Source: Buttiauxella sp. B2 (lineage in GTDB: Bacteria; Pseudomonadota; Gammaproteobacteria; Enterobacterales; Enterobacteriaceae). Taken from it: a DNA stretch of 64,000 nucleotides. Below are positions 25,390 through 45,107 of the stretch, one piece after another (position 1 is the first letter of the stretch; the number at the start of each line of letters is the position of its first letter). Both the position numbers and the translations under genes were made by a program. The stretch spans positions 248,001-312,000 of the forward strand of contig NZ_VEXQ01000001.1 in the NCBI RefSeq assembly GCF_006376615.1. Reading direction: 5' to 3'. The notes beneath the pieces are model-generated. The model searched no databases and was not told the origin of the DNA. It saw only the letters and a list, made by a program, of their open reading frames with translations.

Positions 25390-27573
25390 ATGAAACTGGC
25401 ATTTAACGTAAAGCGCTCTGCTTTACTCTGCGCACTTGCACTTGCACTTGCTGCTCCGGCTTATGTTATGGCGGAAGACACCGTCGTCGTAACGGCAAAA
25501 CCGACAGAAACCTCCACTAGCCCAACTGAAGGCTACAGCGCAACAATCAGCCGTGGCGCAACTAAAACGGATGAGCCGCTAATCACTACCGGCCAATCTG
25601 TTTCTGTGATTACTCGTCAACAAATTGACGACCAAGGTGCGTTATCCGTCAACAATGCGCTGAACTATACGCCTGGTGCTTTCACCGGTTTTGCTGGCGG
25701 TGCAACCCGTTATGACACCGTTGCCCTGCGTGGTTTCCACGGCGGCGACGTGAACAACATCTTCCTTGATGGCCTGCGCCTGATGAGCGATGGCGGCAGT
25801 TTCAACGTAGTACAAGTTGACCCATGGTTCCTTGAGCGTATCGACGTCATCAAAGGGCCATCTTCCGCACTTTACGGCCAAACCATTCCTGGCGGCCTGG
25901 TCATGGAAACCTCAAAACGTCCGCAATTTATTGAGGAAGGCCACGTTCGTGCCATGTACGGTAACAACAATACCAACGGTACAGCGTTCGACTACACCAA
26001 TGCGATTAACGATGAATGGGCGTACCGCATAACCGGTATGACCAAAAATACCGATACTCAATATGAGAAAACGCGTGAAGAACGTTATGCAATTTCTCCG
26101 TCCCTGTTGTGGCAGCCTGGTGACAATACCTCTTTGCTGCTGCGCGCTTACCTGGAAAAAGATCCTTCTGGCGGCTTCCACGGTTCCGTACCGTCTGATG
26201 GCAGCCTCTACTCCAGTACCGGGCGTAAAATCAGTACCGGCTTTTCTGACGTAGAACCTGGCAATGATGAATTTAAACGCCACCAGCAAATTTATAGCTA
26301 CGAGTTCTCACACGGCTTCAATGACGTGTGGGCCTTCCGTTCTAACGCCAGCTATACCCATTCAAACGTGGGTCTGAAGCAGGCTTACCAGATTGGATGG
26401 GCAGATACTGCGCATGATGAGCTGATGCGTTACTACAGCGGTGAAACGTCTTCGCTTGATGCGTATGCCATTGATAATCAGTTAGAAGCCGATTTTGCAA
26501 CTGGCGAACTGGATCATAAAGTCGTGCTGGGCGGCGAGTTCCATAAATACACCAACAATCTGTCTGATGATTCAGCTTACACAACCAACCTGAACCCGTG
26601 GACGGGCGAGTCTGGCGGCCCTGGTGGTTTCTACTACTACGACCCGCGTGATCCGACTTATTCCACCATCAATCAAGGTCTGCTGACCAAAGCCGGCAAG
26701 CGCCAGTACGAACAGACCGGTGTTTATTTGCAAGATGACATGATGTGGGATCAATGGCATATGACGCTGTCTGGCCGTTACGACCATATCGTTACCAAGA
26801 GCCATATCGTGGCTGATGCCATCGACAGTGACGTGACAGATAACCGCACCGACAATCATTTCAGTGGACGAGCATCATTACTGTACGCATTCACCAACGG
26901 TGTTTCTCCGTACATGAGCTACAGCCAGGCGATTACCCCTCAGGTGCTACCGGATGCCCAGGGCAAGCTGCTAAAACCGACGACCGCCGAGCAATATGAA
27001 GCAGGTGTGAAATATCAGCCAGTTGGTACTGCGGATATGTACACCATGGCGGTATATGACCTGACGCAAAATGATGTCGGCAACCGTGTGGTTCAGGGCA
27101 GCTATTATGAGCCTGCTGGTAAAGTACACTCGCAAGGTGTTGAGCTTGAAGCACGCTCACAGTGGAACCAACGTTTTTCAACCATCGCGGGTTACACCTG
27201 GAACAAAGTGCGCTTCAAAGATGCGATTGACGGCAACGACGGCAACACACCGTACGTAACACCAGATCAAATGGCTAGCCTGTGGGCTATGTTCAAAGCT
27301 GACTTTGGCATCAGCCTGGGTTCTGGCGTGCGCTACATTGGTAAACAATGGGCAGATAACGAAAACACCCTGCGCGTACCTTCTGTCACCCTGCTTGATG
27401 CAATGCTTCGTGCCGATATCGGTACGTGGACACCAACGCTGAAAGGCGCTTTCGTGCAGCTTAACGCCACCAACCTTACTGGCCGTGACTACGTTGCAGG
27501 CTGTTACGGTACGGGTTACTGCTACTGGGGTGCTGAGCGTTCTGTGATTGCTACTGTGGGATATGATTTCTAA
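25390..27573 (+). CDS. TonB-dependent ferric siderophore receptor (FhuA/FoxA type)
   Basis: 727 aa outer-membrane receptor. Signal peptide to AYVMA (residue 28), TonB box DTVVVTA directly after it, plug domain (about 60-165, ITRQQIDDQG, LRGFHGGDVNNIFLDGL, ERIDVIKGPSSALYGQ) and a beta-barrel to the terminal aromatic VGYDF. The end CYGTGYCYWGAERSV, with two Cys, is typical of hydroxamate receptors of the FhuA/FoxA group. Ferrioxamine or another hydroxamate is the likely ligand; I cannot decide which. No transport or esterase partner gene adjoins it. A Fur box lies upstream. Confidence 0.9.
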   Translation: MKLAFNVKRSALLCALALALAAPAYVMAEDTVVVTAKPTETSTSPTEGYSATISRGATKTDEPLITTGQSVSVITRQQIDDQGALSVNNALNYTPGAFTGFAGGATRYDTVALRGFHGGDVNNIFLDGLRLMSDGGSFNVVQVDPWFLERIDVIKGPSSALYGQTIPGGLVMETSKRPQFIEEGHVRAMYGNNNTNGTAFDYTNAINDEWAYRITGMTKNTDTQYEKTREERYAISPSLLWQPGDNTSLLLRAYLEKDPSGGFHGSVPSDGSLYSSTGRKISTGFSDVEPGNDEFKRHQQIYSYEFSHGFNDVWAFRSNASYTHSNVGLKQAYQIGWADTAHDELMRYYSGETSSLDAYAIDNQLEADFATGELDHKVVLGGEFHKYTNNLSDDSAYTTNLNPWTGESGGPGGFYYYDPRDPTYSTINQGLLTKAGKRQYEQTGVYLQDDMMWDQWHMTLSGRYDHIVTKSHIVADAIDSDVTDNRTDNHFSGRASLLYAFTNGVSPYMSYSQAITPQVLPDAQGKLLKPTTAEQYEAGVKYQPVGTADMYTMAVYDLTQNDVGNRVVQGSYYEPAGKVHSQGVELEARSQWNQRFSTIAGYTWNKVRFKDAIDGNDGNTPYVTPDQMASLWAMFKADFGISLGSGVRYIGKQWADNENTLRVPSVTLLDAMLRADIGTWTPTLKGAFVQLNATNLTGRDYVAGCYGTGYCYWGAERSVIATVGYDF

Positions 27574-27585
27574 GTATTAACATGT

Positions 27586-27616
27586 AAAACGGCCCCAATT
27601 AATGGGGCCGTTTTTT
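27586..27616. terminator. Bidirectional terminator, receptor gene / ygjI
   Basis: AAAACGGCCCCA-ATTAA-TGGGGCCGTTTTTT forms a 12-bp stem with A-run and T-run on opposite sides, so it can serve both converging genes. It ends two bases before the ygjI stop. Confidence 0.93.
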
Positions 27617-27617
27617 A

Positions 27618-29138
<1,521 letters not shown>

Positions 29139-29149
29139 TTATTGTATTT

Positions 29150-29173
29150 ACCTGCCCGGTAAACTGGGCAGGT
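29150..29173 (-). terminator. Intercistronic hairpin ebgC-ygjI
   Basis: An 8-bp stem ACCTGCCC with GGGCAGGT, directly after the ebgC stop on the minus strand, followed by an A/T-rich stretch with no pure U-run. It probably gives partial termination or mRNA protection. Confidence 0.6.
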
Positions 29174-29181
29174 ACCGAAAG

Positions 29182-32775
<3,594 letters not shown>

Positions 32776-32891
32776 AATTAAAGTTTACCAAATGACGGAG
32801 GGATCACAATAAATCAACATCCGTCACAAAGTGAAACGCTCTGTTGGCTTTTAGTCCCAACAGAGCGTGCGAATACTACTCATTGATTTTA

Positions 32892-33941
<1,050 letters not shown>

Positions 33942-34062
33942 TTAACCTGCCATGATGCAATTTGAAGTTGTGACCGAGTTATCGCTTTACTGATTCAAGT
34001 GTATATTTTAGTAAATTTTTAACTAGTATGTGCGCCATTACGCTAACTGAGAATAGCAATAA

Positions 34063-37533
<3,471 letters not shown>

Positions 37534-37536
37534 AGC

Positions 37537-37564
37537 AAAACGGCCTCCAAATTGAGGCCGTTTT
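37537..37564. terminator. Bidirectional terminator ygjK / ymgE
   Basis: AAAACGGCCTC-CAAATT-GAGGCCGTTTT forms an 11-bp stem flanked by A and T runs in the 47-bp gap between converging genes. Confidence 0.92.
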
Positions 37565-37580
37565 ATACGTCATCTAATAA

Positions 37581-37832
37581 TTAACGTCGAACCATGCGGT
37601 AAATAATCAGGACAATAATGGCACCTGCTACTGCGACAAGGAAGCTTGGCAGGTTAAAGCCTGTCACGCTGCCTCCAATATGAAGAAATGTTGCAACCCA
37701 ACCACCCACAACAGCACCGATGATCCCTAAAATACAGGTCACGATAAAACCGCCGCCATCTTTACCAGGCATAATTAGTTTTGCGATAACACCTGCTATC
37801 AAACCGAAAATAATCCAGGCCAGAATACCCAT
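37581..37832 (-). CDS. ymgE: YmgE, GlsB/YeaQ/YmgE family membrane protein
   Basis: 83 aa with three hydrophobic segments and the family motifs GLIAGVIAKLIMPGKDGGGF and GAVVGGWVATF. IGGSVTGFNLPSFLVAV is closer to E. coli YmgE than to YeaQ. The ATG at 37832 (AGGAC upstream) gives the conserved start MGILAWIIFG; 32 upstream in-frame codons are rejected. Transglycosylase-associated name only; function unknown, usually stress-induced. Divergent from ycgR, as in E. coli. Confidence 0.93.
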   Translation of the reverse strand: MGILAWIIFGLIAGVIAKLIMPGKDGGGFIVTCILGIIGAVVGGWVATFLHIGGSVTGFNLPSFLVAVAGAIIVLIIYRMVRR

Positions 37833-37996
37833 GTTGAACGTCCTCTTCATTATTGTGTGTGGTAACAAGTCAGAATCCACATCAATTTGGCAGTGGGTTC
37901 TGTCTGTCGGTACGCTAAGTATAATCAAGTGTTAGAAAAATGTGACCAACATCACCAGGCTATTGAATTATCGAGCTTAAAACCTTGAGATTTATC

Positions 37997-38023
37997 TTAA
38001 GTTTTTTATTTTTCTGCCGATAA
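37997..38023 (+). promoter_or_regulatory. FliA (sigma-28) promoter of ycgR
   Basis: TTAAGTTT, 11-bp spacer, GCCGATAA: the -10 is a perfect match and the -35 nearly so to the flagellar class 3 consensus TAAAGTTT-N11-GCCGATAA. It lies 28 bp upstream of ycgR, as expected for this flagellar-regulon gene. Confidence 0.92.
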
Positions 38024-38051
38024 ACCTGCTTAACGCCTTCTAAAACACAAC

Positions 38052-38795
38052 ATGGACCTGGCCTTGAGTAACTATAACGAGCAGTTTCTGAAACAAAGTC
38101 CACTGGCAGTATTAGGTGTGTTACGTGATCTGCATAAAAACCAGGTGCCTATTCGTCTTAGTTGGCCATCAGGGCAATTTATCAGCAAGATCCTTGAGGT
38201 CACTGCTACGGGTTTGATTATGGATTTTGGAAGCCAGGCCCAGGAAAATCTGGCCGCGCAAAAGGCACCAAATATTCAATTCACAGCAGAAACCGAAGGA
38301 GCGAAGGTTGAATTTATTTTGCCAAAAATACAGGCCATAAATTACCTGAACTTACCCGCTTTTCACGCCCCACTCCCCCCGTCGTTGTGGTTTGTGCAGC
38401 GTCGTGAATATTTCCGAATCACAGCCCCGCTTCAGCCTTACTATCACTGCAATACGGCGCTACCGGACGGCTCCCCATTCGAGTTCAGACTTTGTGATTT
38501 GTCGTTAGGTGGCATGGGTGCGTTGCTTGACGGACCACTGCCGGAAGGATTGAAAATCGGAATGCGCTTTTCACAAGTTGAGATGGATTTGGTGCAATGG
38601 GGTAAGTTTCACTTTGATATGCAGTTGATAACGCTCTCGGAACGAAAAGTTATCGACAGCAAAAATCAGACGATAAGTACCCCTCGCCTGAGTTTCCGCT
38701 TCCTGAATGTTAACCCAGCAGTTGAGCGTGAATTGCAGCGAATTATTTTCTCACTGGAACGCTCAGCGCGTGAGAAGGCTGGCAAGGTTAAATAA
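38052..38795 (+). CDS. ycgR: YcgR, flagellar brake (c-di-GMP effector)
   Basis: 247 aa from ATG; the TTG at 38064 would give LSNYNEQFLK, the form closest to E. coli (244 aa). N-terminal YcgR domain (to about 115) and C-terminal PilZ domain with the c-di-GMP-binding QRREYFR (RxxxR) and DLSLGGMG (D-x-S-x-x-G) motifs. On binding c-di-GMP it interacts with the flagellar motor and slows swimming. Preceded by a clear FliA promoter, so the organism is probably motile. Confidence 0.96.
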   Translation: MDLALSNYNEQFLKQSPLAVLGVLRDLHKNQVPIRLSWPSGQFISKILEVTATGLIMDFGSQAQENLAAQKAPNIQFTAETEGAKVEFILPKIQAINYLNLPAFHAPLPPSLWFVQRREYFRITAPLQPYYHCNTALPDGSPFEFRLCDLSLGGMGALLDGPLPEGLKIGMRFSQVEMDLVQWGKFHFDMQLITLSERKVIDSKNQTISTPRLSFRFLNVNPAVERELQRIIFSLERSAREKAGKVK

Positions 38796-38882
38796 TTTTG
38801 GGGTGAATTAACCCCAGTCACTTACTTGAGTAAATGACTGGGGTTTGTGAGTGTAACCAACACACCTGCCGCTTGAAACATG
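38796..38882. repeat. Partial ERIC element
   Basis: ACCCCAGTCACTTACT and AGTAAATGACTGGGGT form the ERIC core, followed by the partial outer arm GTGAGTGTAACCAACACACC. It fills the gap between converging ycgR and emtA. Shorter and more diverged than the copy at 5571. Confidence 0.75.
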
Positions 38883-38887
38883 GTGAG

Positions 38888-39496
38888 TTACATGGCGTTC
38901 AGCGCGCGCGACACCTTATACAAATAGCGCGGTGCCTGAGGTGCCGGGTGGTTCTTAGCGATATAGTCGTAAAACTCATCTGGGCTTAGGTCATTGATCT
39001 CATCAATAGCCTTTTTGCGATCGGACGAAAACGTCCTTAACAACGCACCAGCACCGTTGGCGTAAGCCGCCAGTAATGCATATTGCATGGTTTGCGGATC
39101 TTCAATACCGGCCAGTGTGCCGTGCTCCAGGATGCTCAAATATGCCGTACCAATCGAGATATTACGCGCCGGGTCTTTTAACTCGCTGGTTGACGGCTCG
39201 CCGCCCCAACCCAGATGGCGATACACATCTCTGCCCGCTGTTGAGGCTTTAATCTGCATCAAGCCTACAGCGTTGGATTTACTGACAAGCGTGGGGTTAC
39301 CACCTGATTCCACAGCAATGATAGCCGTAACGACTCGCGGGCTAACGCCCCACTCTTTTCCTGCCTGTTCGGTTATCGGCATCCATGTTAATGCGCGTTG
39401 TACCGGTTTTGTTGGATCCCACTCAGGTTGTTTTGTGGTGTGACTTGAACATCCAGCTAAAAACAGAACCAATACAATCAGCCATCTTATATTCAC
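38888..39496 (-). CDS. emtA: EmtA, membrane-bound endo-lytic transglycosylase
   Basis: 202 aa (E. coli 203). Lipobox LAGC (Cys16), then a family 1 SLT domain with the catalytic Glu in [20 protein letters not shown] and [22 protein letters not shown]. Cleaves within glycan strands of murein from the outer membrane. Intact; same neighbours as E. coli, divergent from ldcA. Confidence 0.96.
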   Translation of the reverse strand: MNIRWLIVLVLFLAGCSSHTTKQPEWDPTKPVQRALTWMPITEQAGKEWGVSPRVVTAIIAVESGGNPTLVSKSNAVGLMQIKASTAGRDVYRHLGWGGEPSTSELKDPARNISIGTAYLSILEHGTLAGIEDPQTMQYALLAAYANGAGALLRTFSSDRKKAIDEINDLSPDEFYDYIAKNHPAPQAPRYLYKVSRALNAM

Positions 39497-39600
39497 GCAT
39501 CTATCCTTTTATGACTTACCAATATTCATCACCGCCAGACGGGTGACAACCACCGTTGATAGCGGCATGATAACCAATTCACTTTCTGCAAGGAAATGCC

Positions 39601-40512
39601 ATGTCCACGATTCGTTTGATTGCCCCTTCAGGTTTTTGTGTAAATCAGGCTGCGGCTGCACGCGGGATTGAACGCCTGAAAGCCTCTGGTCATCGGGTAG
39701 AAAATCAATCTGTGGTGACACGCCGCTTCCAGCGTTTTGCTGGAACTGACGAGCAACGCTTGGCTGATATTCAGGATTTATCCGTACTGCCAGCAGAGTG
39801 CGATATCGTTCTGGCGGTACGTGGTGGCTACGGGGCGACGCGTCTGCTTGAAAATATTGACTATTCACGCCTGGGCCATGCGTTTCGTGAACATACGCCG
39901 ATTATTTGCGGACACAGCGATTTTACAGCTATCCAGTTAGCCCTGCTTTCTCAAACGGGTGCGATTACTTTTAGCGGGCCTATGCTTGCCGGTAATTTTG
40001 GCGCAGAAGAGTTAAACAGCTTTACCTGGCAGCATTTCTGGCAAGCCATTACCGAACCGAAATTCACCCTTAATTGGCAAAGCCCAACGCCTGCCTGTTC
40101 AGCAAAAGGCACACTGTGGGGGGGTAATCTCGCCATGCTGGTATCGATGATGGGTTCACCGTGGTTAACGGCAATTGATGGTGGCATTTTGGTGGTTGAA
40201 GATATTAATGAGCACCCTTTCCGCGTCGAGCGCTTATTGCTACAACTTCACCACGCCGGGATTTTAGCGCGCCAAAAAGCGCTAATTCTTGGTAGCTTCA
40301 ACGGTGCAACGTTAAGCGATTATGACGAAGGCTATGATTTCAATGAAATGTGCCAGATGTTGCAGCAAAGACTGTCTATTCCCGTGTTGTGCGGCTTGCC
40401 ATTCGGTCATGAACCGGAAACCGTCACACTGCCATTGGGAGCTTACGGAGAACTGCATCACGATGGGCAAACTGCCAACCTGACAATCAGTGGTCATCCA
40501 GTATTGAAGTAA
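39601..40512 (+). CDS. ldcA: LdcA, murein L,D-carboxypeptidase
   Basis: 303 aa (E. coli 304), S66 family. Removes the terminal D-Ala from cytoplasmic tetrapeptides in murein recycling. Nucleophile Ser in IICGHSDFTAIQ, oxyanion turn VRGGYGATRLLENI, the Glu in VVEDINEHPFRVER and the His in LPFGHEPETVTLPLG. GGAAATGCC precedes the ATG. Confidence 0.96.
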   Translation: MSTIRLIAPSGFCVNQAAAARGIERLKASGHRVENQSVVTRRFQRFAGTDEQRLADIQDLSVLPAECDIVLAVRGGYGATRLLENIDYSRLGHAFREHTPIICGHSDFTAIQLALLSQTGAITFSGPMLAGNFGAEELNSFTWQHFWQAITEPKFTLNWQSPTPACSAKGTLWGGNLAMLVSMMGSPWLTAIDGGILVVEDINEHPFRVERLLLQLHHAGILARQKALILGSFNGATLSDYDEGYDFNEMCQMLQQRLSIPVLCGLPFGHEPETVTLPLGAYGELHHDGQTANLTISGHPVLK

Positions 40513-40611
40513 AAAAGTAAAATAACGCGCTCAGATAGCACGATGAATCAATGATTTCCGTGTTAAAATTTGTCACACGAATAGATACAAGCGCAAAGGA
40601 GAAAGATAATT

Positions 40612-42342
40612 TTGGACGCAGGGGCGATAGTCAGTCTGTTTATTTTAGGTTCCGTACTGGTAACTTGTAGCATCTTATTGAGTTCCTTTTCCTCGCGTCT
40701 TGGTATCCCCATCCTGGTTATATTCCTCGCTATTGGCATGTTAGCGGGGATTGATGGTGTTGGTGGTATTCCTTTTGATAATTATCCTTTCGCTTATCTG
40801 GTCAGTAACCTTGCGCTGGCGGTGATTCTGCTTGATGGCGGGATGCGTACCCAGGCCAGCTCGTTTCGAGTCGCACTCGGCCCCGCGCTTTCACTCGCCA
40901 CCGTTGGCGTTCTTATCACGTCAGGCTTAACTGGCATGGCCGCCGCCTGGCTGTTTAACCTCAATTTGATTGAAGGTTTGCTGATTGGCGCTATCGTCGG
41001 CTCAACCGATGCCGCAGCAGTGTTCTCATTACTGGGCGGTAAAGGGCTGAACGAACGTGTTGGCGCAACGCTTGAAATTGAGTCTGGCAGTAACGACCCG
41101 ATGGCTGTGTTTCTGACCATCACGCTCATTGAGATGATTCAACAGGGGCAAAGCGGCCTGAGCTGGATGTTCCTGGTGGACATCATCCAGCAGTTTGGCC
41201 TGGGGATTTTGCTTGGCCTAGGCGGCGGTTATCTGCTGCTGCAAATGATCAATCGTATTACGCTGCCACAAGGCTTATACCCATTGCTGGCGTTAAGCGG
41301 CGGGATTATGGTGTTTGGTATCACTACCGCGTTAAACGGTAGCGGTATTCTGGCGGTTTATCTTTGTGGTTTCTTGCTGGGCAATCGCCCTATTCGCAGC
41401 CGCTTTGGTATTCTACAAAACTTTGACGGGCTGGCGTGGTTTGCACAAATCGGCATGTTCCTGGTACTAGGATTGCTGGTTAATCCATCCGACTTGCTGC
41501 CGATTGCTATTCCTGCACTGCTTCTGTCTATCTGGATGATTTTCTTTGCTCGTCCACTGTCTGTCTTTTTGGGACTGCTGCCGTTCCGTGGCTTTAATCT
41601 ACGCGAGCGTGTGTTTATCAGTTGGGTCGGATTACGCGGTGCAGTACCGATTATCCTCGCCGTTTTCCCGATGATGGCCGGGCTTGAGCACGCCCGCCTG
41701 TTCTTCAATGTTGCGTTCTTCGTGGTACTGGTATCGCTGTTATTACAAGGCACATCTCTGAGCTGGGCGGCAAAAAAAGCCAAGGTTGTGGTGCCGCCAG
41801 TAGGCTGGCCAGTTTCTCGCGTGGGGTTGGATATTCATCCGGAAAACCCGTGGGAGCAGTTTGTTTATCAGCTTAGCGAAGATAAATGGTGTATCGGTGC
41901 CGCCCTGCGCGACCTGAAAATGCCGAAAGACACGCGGATTGCCGCTCTGTTCCGCGACAATGTTTTGCTTAACCCCAGCGACCGAACGCGTTTGCAAGTC
42001 GGTGACGTGCTGTGTGTGATTGGACGTGAACGTGATTTACCCGCGCTCGGTAAAATGTTCAGCCAATCGCCGCCTGTGTCGCTCGATCAGCGTTTCTTTG
42101 GTGATTTTATTCTCGAAGCCAATGCACAGTTTGCAGATGTCGCCACTATTTACGGACTTGAGCTGGATGACAGCGTGAATACGCATCAAACACTAGGTGA
42201 ATTTGTGGTTAGCATGTTAGGCGGTGCGCCGGTTGTCGGAGACCAGATAGAATTCGCTGGTATGATCTGGACCGTCGCCGAGAAAGAAGATAACCAGGTG
42301 CTTAAAATCGGTGTACGCGTCGAGAGCGAAGAAGCTGAGTAA
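40612..42342 (+). CDS. cvrA: CvrA/NhaP2, K+(Na+)/H+ antiporter
   Basis: 576 aa (E. coli 578), CPA1 family. About 12 membrane segments to residue 395 with the ion-site region [24 protein letters not shown] and ESGSNDPMA, then TrkA-C-type (about 400-480) and a C-terminal domain. The family start corresponds to TTG at 40612; AAGGAG lies about 11 bases before it and an ATT codon is immediately upstream, so the exact start is unsure. Same place as E. coli, between ldcA and dadX. Confidence 0.95.
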   Translation: MDAGAIVSLFILGSVLVTCSILLSSFSSRLGIPILVIFLAIGMLAGIDGVGGIPFDNYPFAYLVSNLALAVILLDGGMRTQASSFRVALGPALSLATVGVLITSGLTGMAAAWLFNLNLIEGLLIGAIVGSTDAAAVFSLLGGKGLNERVGATLEIESGSNDPMAVFLTITLIEMIQQGQSGLSWMFLVDIIQQFGLGILLGLGGGYLLLQMINRITLPQGLYPLLALSGGIMVFGITTALNGSGILAVYLCGFLLGNRPIRSRFGILQNFDGLAWFAQIGMFLVLGLLVNPSDLLPIAIPALLLSIWMIFFARPLSVFLGLLPFRGFNLRERVFISWVGLRGAVPIILAVFPMMAGLEHARLFFNVAFFVVLVSLLLQGTSLSWAAKKAKVVVPPVGWPVSRVGLDIHPENPWEQFVYQLSEDKWCIGAALRDLKMPKDTRIAALFRDNVLLNPSDRTRLQVGDVLCVIGRERDLPALGKMFSQSPPVSLDQRFFGDFILEANAQFADVATIYGLELDDSVNTHQTLGEFVVSMLGGAPVVGDQIEFAGMIWTVAEKEDNQVLKIGVRVESEEAE

Positions 42343-42347
42343 TTTTA

Positions 42348-42382
42348 AATAAAGACCGGCGGGAAACCATCCGGTCTTTATT
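42348..42382. terminator. Bidirectional terminator cvrA / dadX
   Basis: AATAAAGACCGG and CCGGTCTTTATT pair over 12 bp around an 11-base loop in the 47-bp gap between convergent genes. Confidence 0.88.
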
Positions 42383-42389
42383 ATTACGT

Positions 42390-43460
42390 CTAGCGCGTCA
42401 CAACCGGCACTCTGGACGCCAGTGCACACATCAATTCGTAACCCACCGTACCAGCTGCATGGGCCACATCATCAATTTTCACCTCGTTCCCCCACAGCTC
42501 AACTGGGCTCCCGATCCCCGCTTGCGGGCATGGCGAGAGATCAACGGCGAGCATATCCATGGAGATAGCCCCCACAGTGTGCGTCAGTACGCCATCCACA
42601 CGAACTGGCGTGCCGTCCGGAGCATGACGCGGGTAACCATCAGCATAGCCACAGGCGACAATCCCAATGCGTTGTTCGGCATTGGCGCGATAACGGCTAC
42701 CGTAGCCCACCGTATCACCCGGTTTAAGGTTCTGTACGCCAATAATTTCGCTTTGCAGGCTCATTACCGGCTGTAAACCACTAGTAGCAACATCGCACCA
42801 CTGGCCAGTCGGAGAGGCACCGTACAGCACAATTCCCGGGCGAACCCAGTCGAAATGTGCTTCCGGATGCCATAACGTTGCCGCCGAGTTAGCAAGTGAA
42901 CGCGGACAATCCAGCCCTTCCGCCGCTTGCTCCACTCGTTTCATCGGCTCAACAATGCCATCCGTTTGTTCGGCATCAGCAAAGTGCGCCATCAGCGTTA
43001 ACTGCCCAACGTTAGTGATAACCCGCAGTTGCTGCCAGATGGAATGCACACGCTCGGAGCTGAAACCCAGGCGGTTCATTCCACTGTTCATCTTCAAATA
43101 AACGTCCAGTGGCGCCTTGAGTTTGGCATTCGCTAAGGCCTTCACCTGCCAGTTGCTGTGCAGACTGGTGGTTAGACGATATTGGTCAAACAACGGTAAT
43201 TCATCAGCGTGGAAGAAACCTTCGAGCATCAAAATCGGCCCCTTCCAACCGCGTTCACGCAGCAAGATGGCCTCTTCAATATTCAACATGGCAAAACCAT
43301 CGGTTTCACGTAGTGACGACCAGATACGCTCCAGGCCATGGCCGTATGCATTCGCTTTAACAACTGACCAGACACGCGAATGGGGTGCAGCCTGACGAAC
43401 GACGTTTAAATTATTACGCAGCGCGCTGAGATTAAGCGTTGCAACAACAGGACGGGACAT
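42390..43460 (-). CDS. dadX: DadX, catabolic alanine racemase
   Basis: 356 aa, the E. coli length. PLP Lys in VVKANAYGHG near residue 34; second catalytic Tyr in VGYGSRYRANAEQRIGIV; VSMDMLAVDLS-type end (ISMDMLAVDLS here). Supplies D-alanine to DadA. Second gene of the dadAX operon, 20 bp after dadA. Confidence 0.97.
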   Translation of the reverse strand: MSRPVVATLNLSALRNNLNVVRQAAPHSRVWSVVKANAYGHGLERIWSSLRETDGFAMLNIEEAILLRERGWKGPILMLEGFFHADELPLFDQYRLTTSLHSNWQVKALANAKLKAPLDVYLKMNSGMNRLGFSSERVHSIWQQLRVITNVGQLTLMAHFADAEQTDGIVEPMKRVEQAAEGLDCPRSLANSAATLWHPEAHFDWVRPGIVLYGASPTGQWCDVATSGLQPVMSLQSEIIGVQNLKPGDTVGYGSRYRANAEQRIGIVACGYADGYPRHAPDGTPVRVDGVLTHTVGAISMDMLAVDLSPCPQAGIGSPVELWGNEVKIDDVAHAAGTVGYELMCALASRVPVVTR

Positions 43461-43480
43461 TGTCCTCTCCTTGTTTGAAA

Positions 43481-44779
43481 TTAGTTATGAGCGTTATGAA
43501 GACGCTGTGAACCTGTCGGCCTGAAATCGGGGGAGTAACGTGCAACCGAGAGATCGTCAAAGGGAATCGCTGGCGTTCTTCCTGAAATTAAATCGCTCAA
43601 CATCTGGCCTGAACCACAGGCCATCGTCCAGCCAAGCGTGCCATGCCCCGTATTAAGCCACAGGTTTTTGAACGCCGTGCGGCCTACAATTGGTGTGCCG
43701 TCCGGCGTCATTGGACGTAAGCCAGTCCAGAATGTTGCCTGTTCAACATGCCCACCGCGTGGATAAAGGTCGCGAACCACCATTTCCAGCGTTTCACGAC
43801 GCGGCCGCAGTAATTCTGTATTAAAGCCGACAATTTCTGCCATCCCGCCGACACGAATGCGTTGATCAAAGCGCGTGATAGCAATTTTGTATGTCTCATC
43901 GAGAATAGTCGAAACAGGTGCGCCTTGCTCGTCGGCGATAGGGATGGTCAGCGAATAGCCTTTGAGAGGATAGACAGGAATATCAACGATATTTTTCAGT
44001 AACCCGGTCGAATATGAACCGAAGGCAACCACATAAGCATCGGCCTTCACCACTTCTTTACCGCACTGAACGCCATAAATATTTTGGCCTTCATAGAGCA
44101 AACGGTCGACAGATGTATTGAAACGGAACTGAACGCCCGCCTCGGCAGCCATTCGCGCCAGATTTTGCGTAAACAGCTGGCAATCACCAGTTTCATCATT
44201 GGGTAAACGTAAGCCGCCCGTCAGTTTATGAGCGACTTCAGCCAGTGCAGGTTCGACTTCCGCTAAACGGCTGGCTTCGAGTAATTGGTATGGCACGCCA
44301 GCATCTTCGAGTACCGCGATATCTTTGGCGGCATTTTCATATTGCTGCGCGGTACGGAACAATTGCAGTGTCCCGCCCTGGCGACCTTCATATTGGATGT
44401 TGGTGGTGTGACGCAGTTCTTTCAGGCAATCACGGCTGTATTCTGCCAATCGCACCATGCGACCTTTATTTTCCATATAATGACGCATGTCGCAGTTACG
44501 CAGCATTTGCAACATCCACTTCAACTGGAATTGTGTCCCATCAAGGCTAATGGCCAGCGGTGCGTGGCGCTGGAACATCCATTTTATGGCTTTGAGCGGA
44601 ACACCGGGCGCCGCCCAGGGTGCCGCATAACCCGGTGAGATTTGCCCGGCATTTGCCGCACTGGTTTCCATTGCCGGCCCAGCTTCCCTGTCGATAACCG
44701 TGACATCATGCCCTGCCTGGCGTAAATACCATGCACTGCTGACACCTACAACGCCACTTCCCAGCACCACAACACGCAT
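43481..44779 (-). CDS. dadA: DadA, D-amino acid dehydrogenase
   Basis: 432 aa from the ATG at 44779, the E. coli length; the ATG six bases upstream is too close to its ribosome site. FAD-binding [20 protein letters not shown] at the N-terminus; glycine-oxidase/DadA C-terminal region with [16 protein letters not shown] and [16 protein letters not shown]. Oxidises D-alanine to pyruvate at the inner membrane. In E. coli the operon answers to Lrp and CRP; a CRP-type site lies about 91 bp upstream. Confidence 0.96.
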   Translation of the reverse strand: MRVVVLGSGVVGVSSAWYLRQAGHDVTVIDREAGPAMETSAANAGQISPGYAAPWAAPGVPLKAIKWMFQRHAPLAISLDGTQFQLKWMLQMLRNCDMRHYMENKGRMVRLAEYSRDCLKELRHTTNIQYEGRQGGTLQLFRTAQQYENAAKDIAVLEDAGVPYQLLEASRLAEVEPALAEVAHKLTGGLRLPNDETGDCQLFTQNLARMAAEAGVQFRFNTSVDRLLYEGQNIYGVQCGKEVVKADAYVVAFGSYSTGLLKNIVDIPVYPLKGYSLTIPIADEQGAPVSTILDETYKIAITRFDQRIRVGGMAEIVGFNTELLRPRRETLEMVVRDLYPRGGHVEQATFWTGLRPMTPDGTPIVGRTAFKNLWLNTGHGTLGWTMACGSGQMLSDLISGRTPAIPFDDLSVARYSPDFRPTGSQRLHNAHN

Positions 44780-44869
44780 AACCATCCCACCATTTAGCTA
44801 AAAGAATAATCTTCTGATTACAAATTGATAACTCAGATGAAAATGTTATTCAACATATGGCTTTGTTAT

Positions 44870-44885
44870 AGTGACTTTCCTCACA
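44870..44885. promoter_or_regulatory. CRP site in the dadA / ycgB intergenic region
   Basis: AGTGA-CTTTCC-TCACA matches TGTGA-N6-TCACA at 9 of 10 positions. It lies between divergent dadA and ycgB, in the part of the 328-bp gap nearest dadA, consistent with catabolite control of dadAX. Confidence 0.75.
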
Positions 44886-44931
44886 TCCTGACCTGATATA
44901 GCGGGACTGTGATAATTAGGATCTCCTACGC

Positions 44932-45096
44932 GTGAAGATATTATCGCCAGCATATTATGCTGCTTACATTGAAAAAACCGGGGCATTGAAATCAGTAAAT
45001 CGCGTGGAAAATATTTTGCTGGCAGCAGCTAACTTTCAGGAGTTGTCTATTCTTGAAAGTGAGGCTTTCCATTCAGAGAGAGCCGCGAACAAGTAA
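44932..45096 (+). CDS. Possible small gene upstream of ycgB (54 aa, GTG start)
   Basis: An open frame of 54 codons with GTG start, AGGA about 10 bases upstream, ending 11 bp before the ycgB ATG. The product begins with KILSPAYYAAYIEKTGALKS and is Ala/Glu-rich with no membrane segment. I do not recognise it. It could be a leader for ycgB or chance open sequence; only conservation in relatives would tell. Confidence 0.3.
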   Translation: MKILSPAYYAAYIEKTGALKSVNRVENILLAAANFQELSILESEAFHSERAANK

Positions 45097-45107
45097 GGGG
45101 CGCGCTG

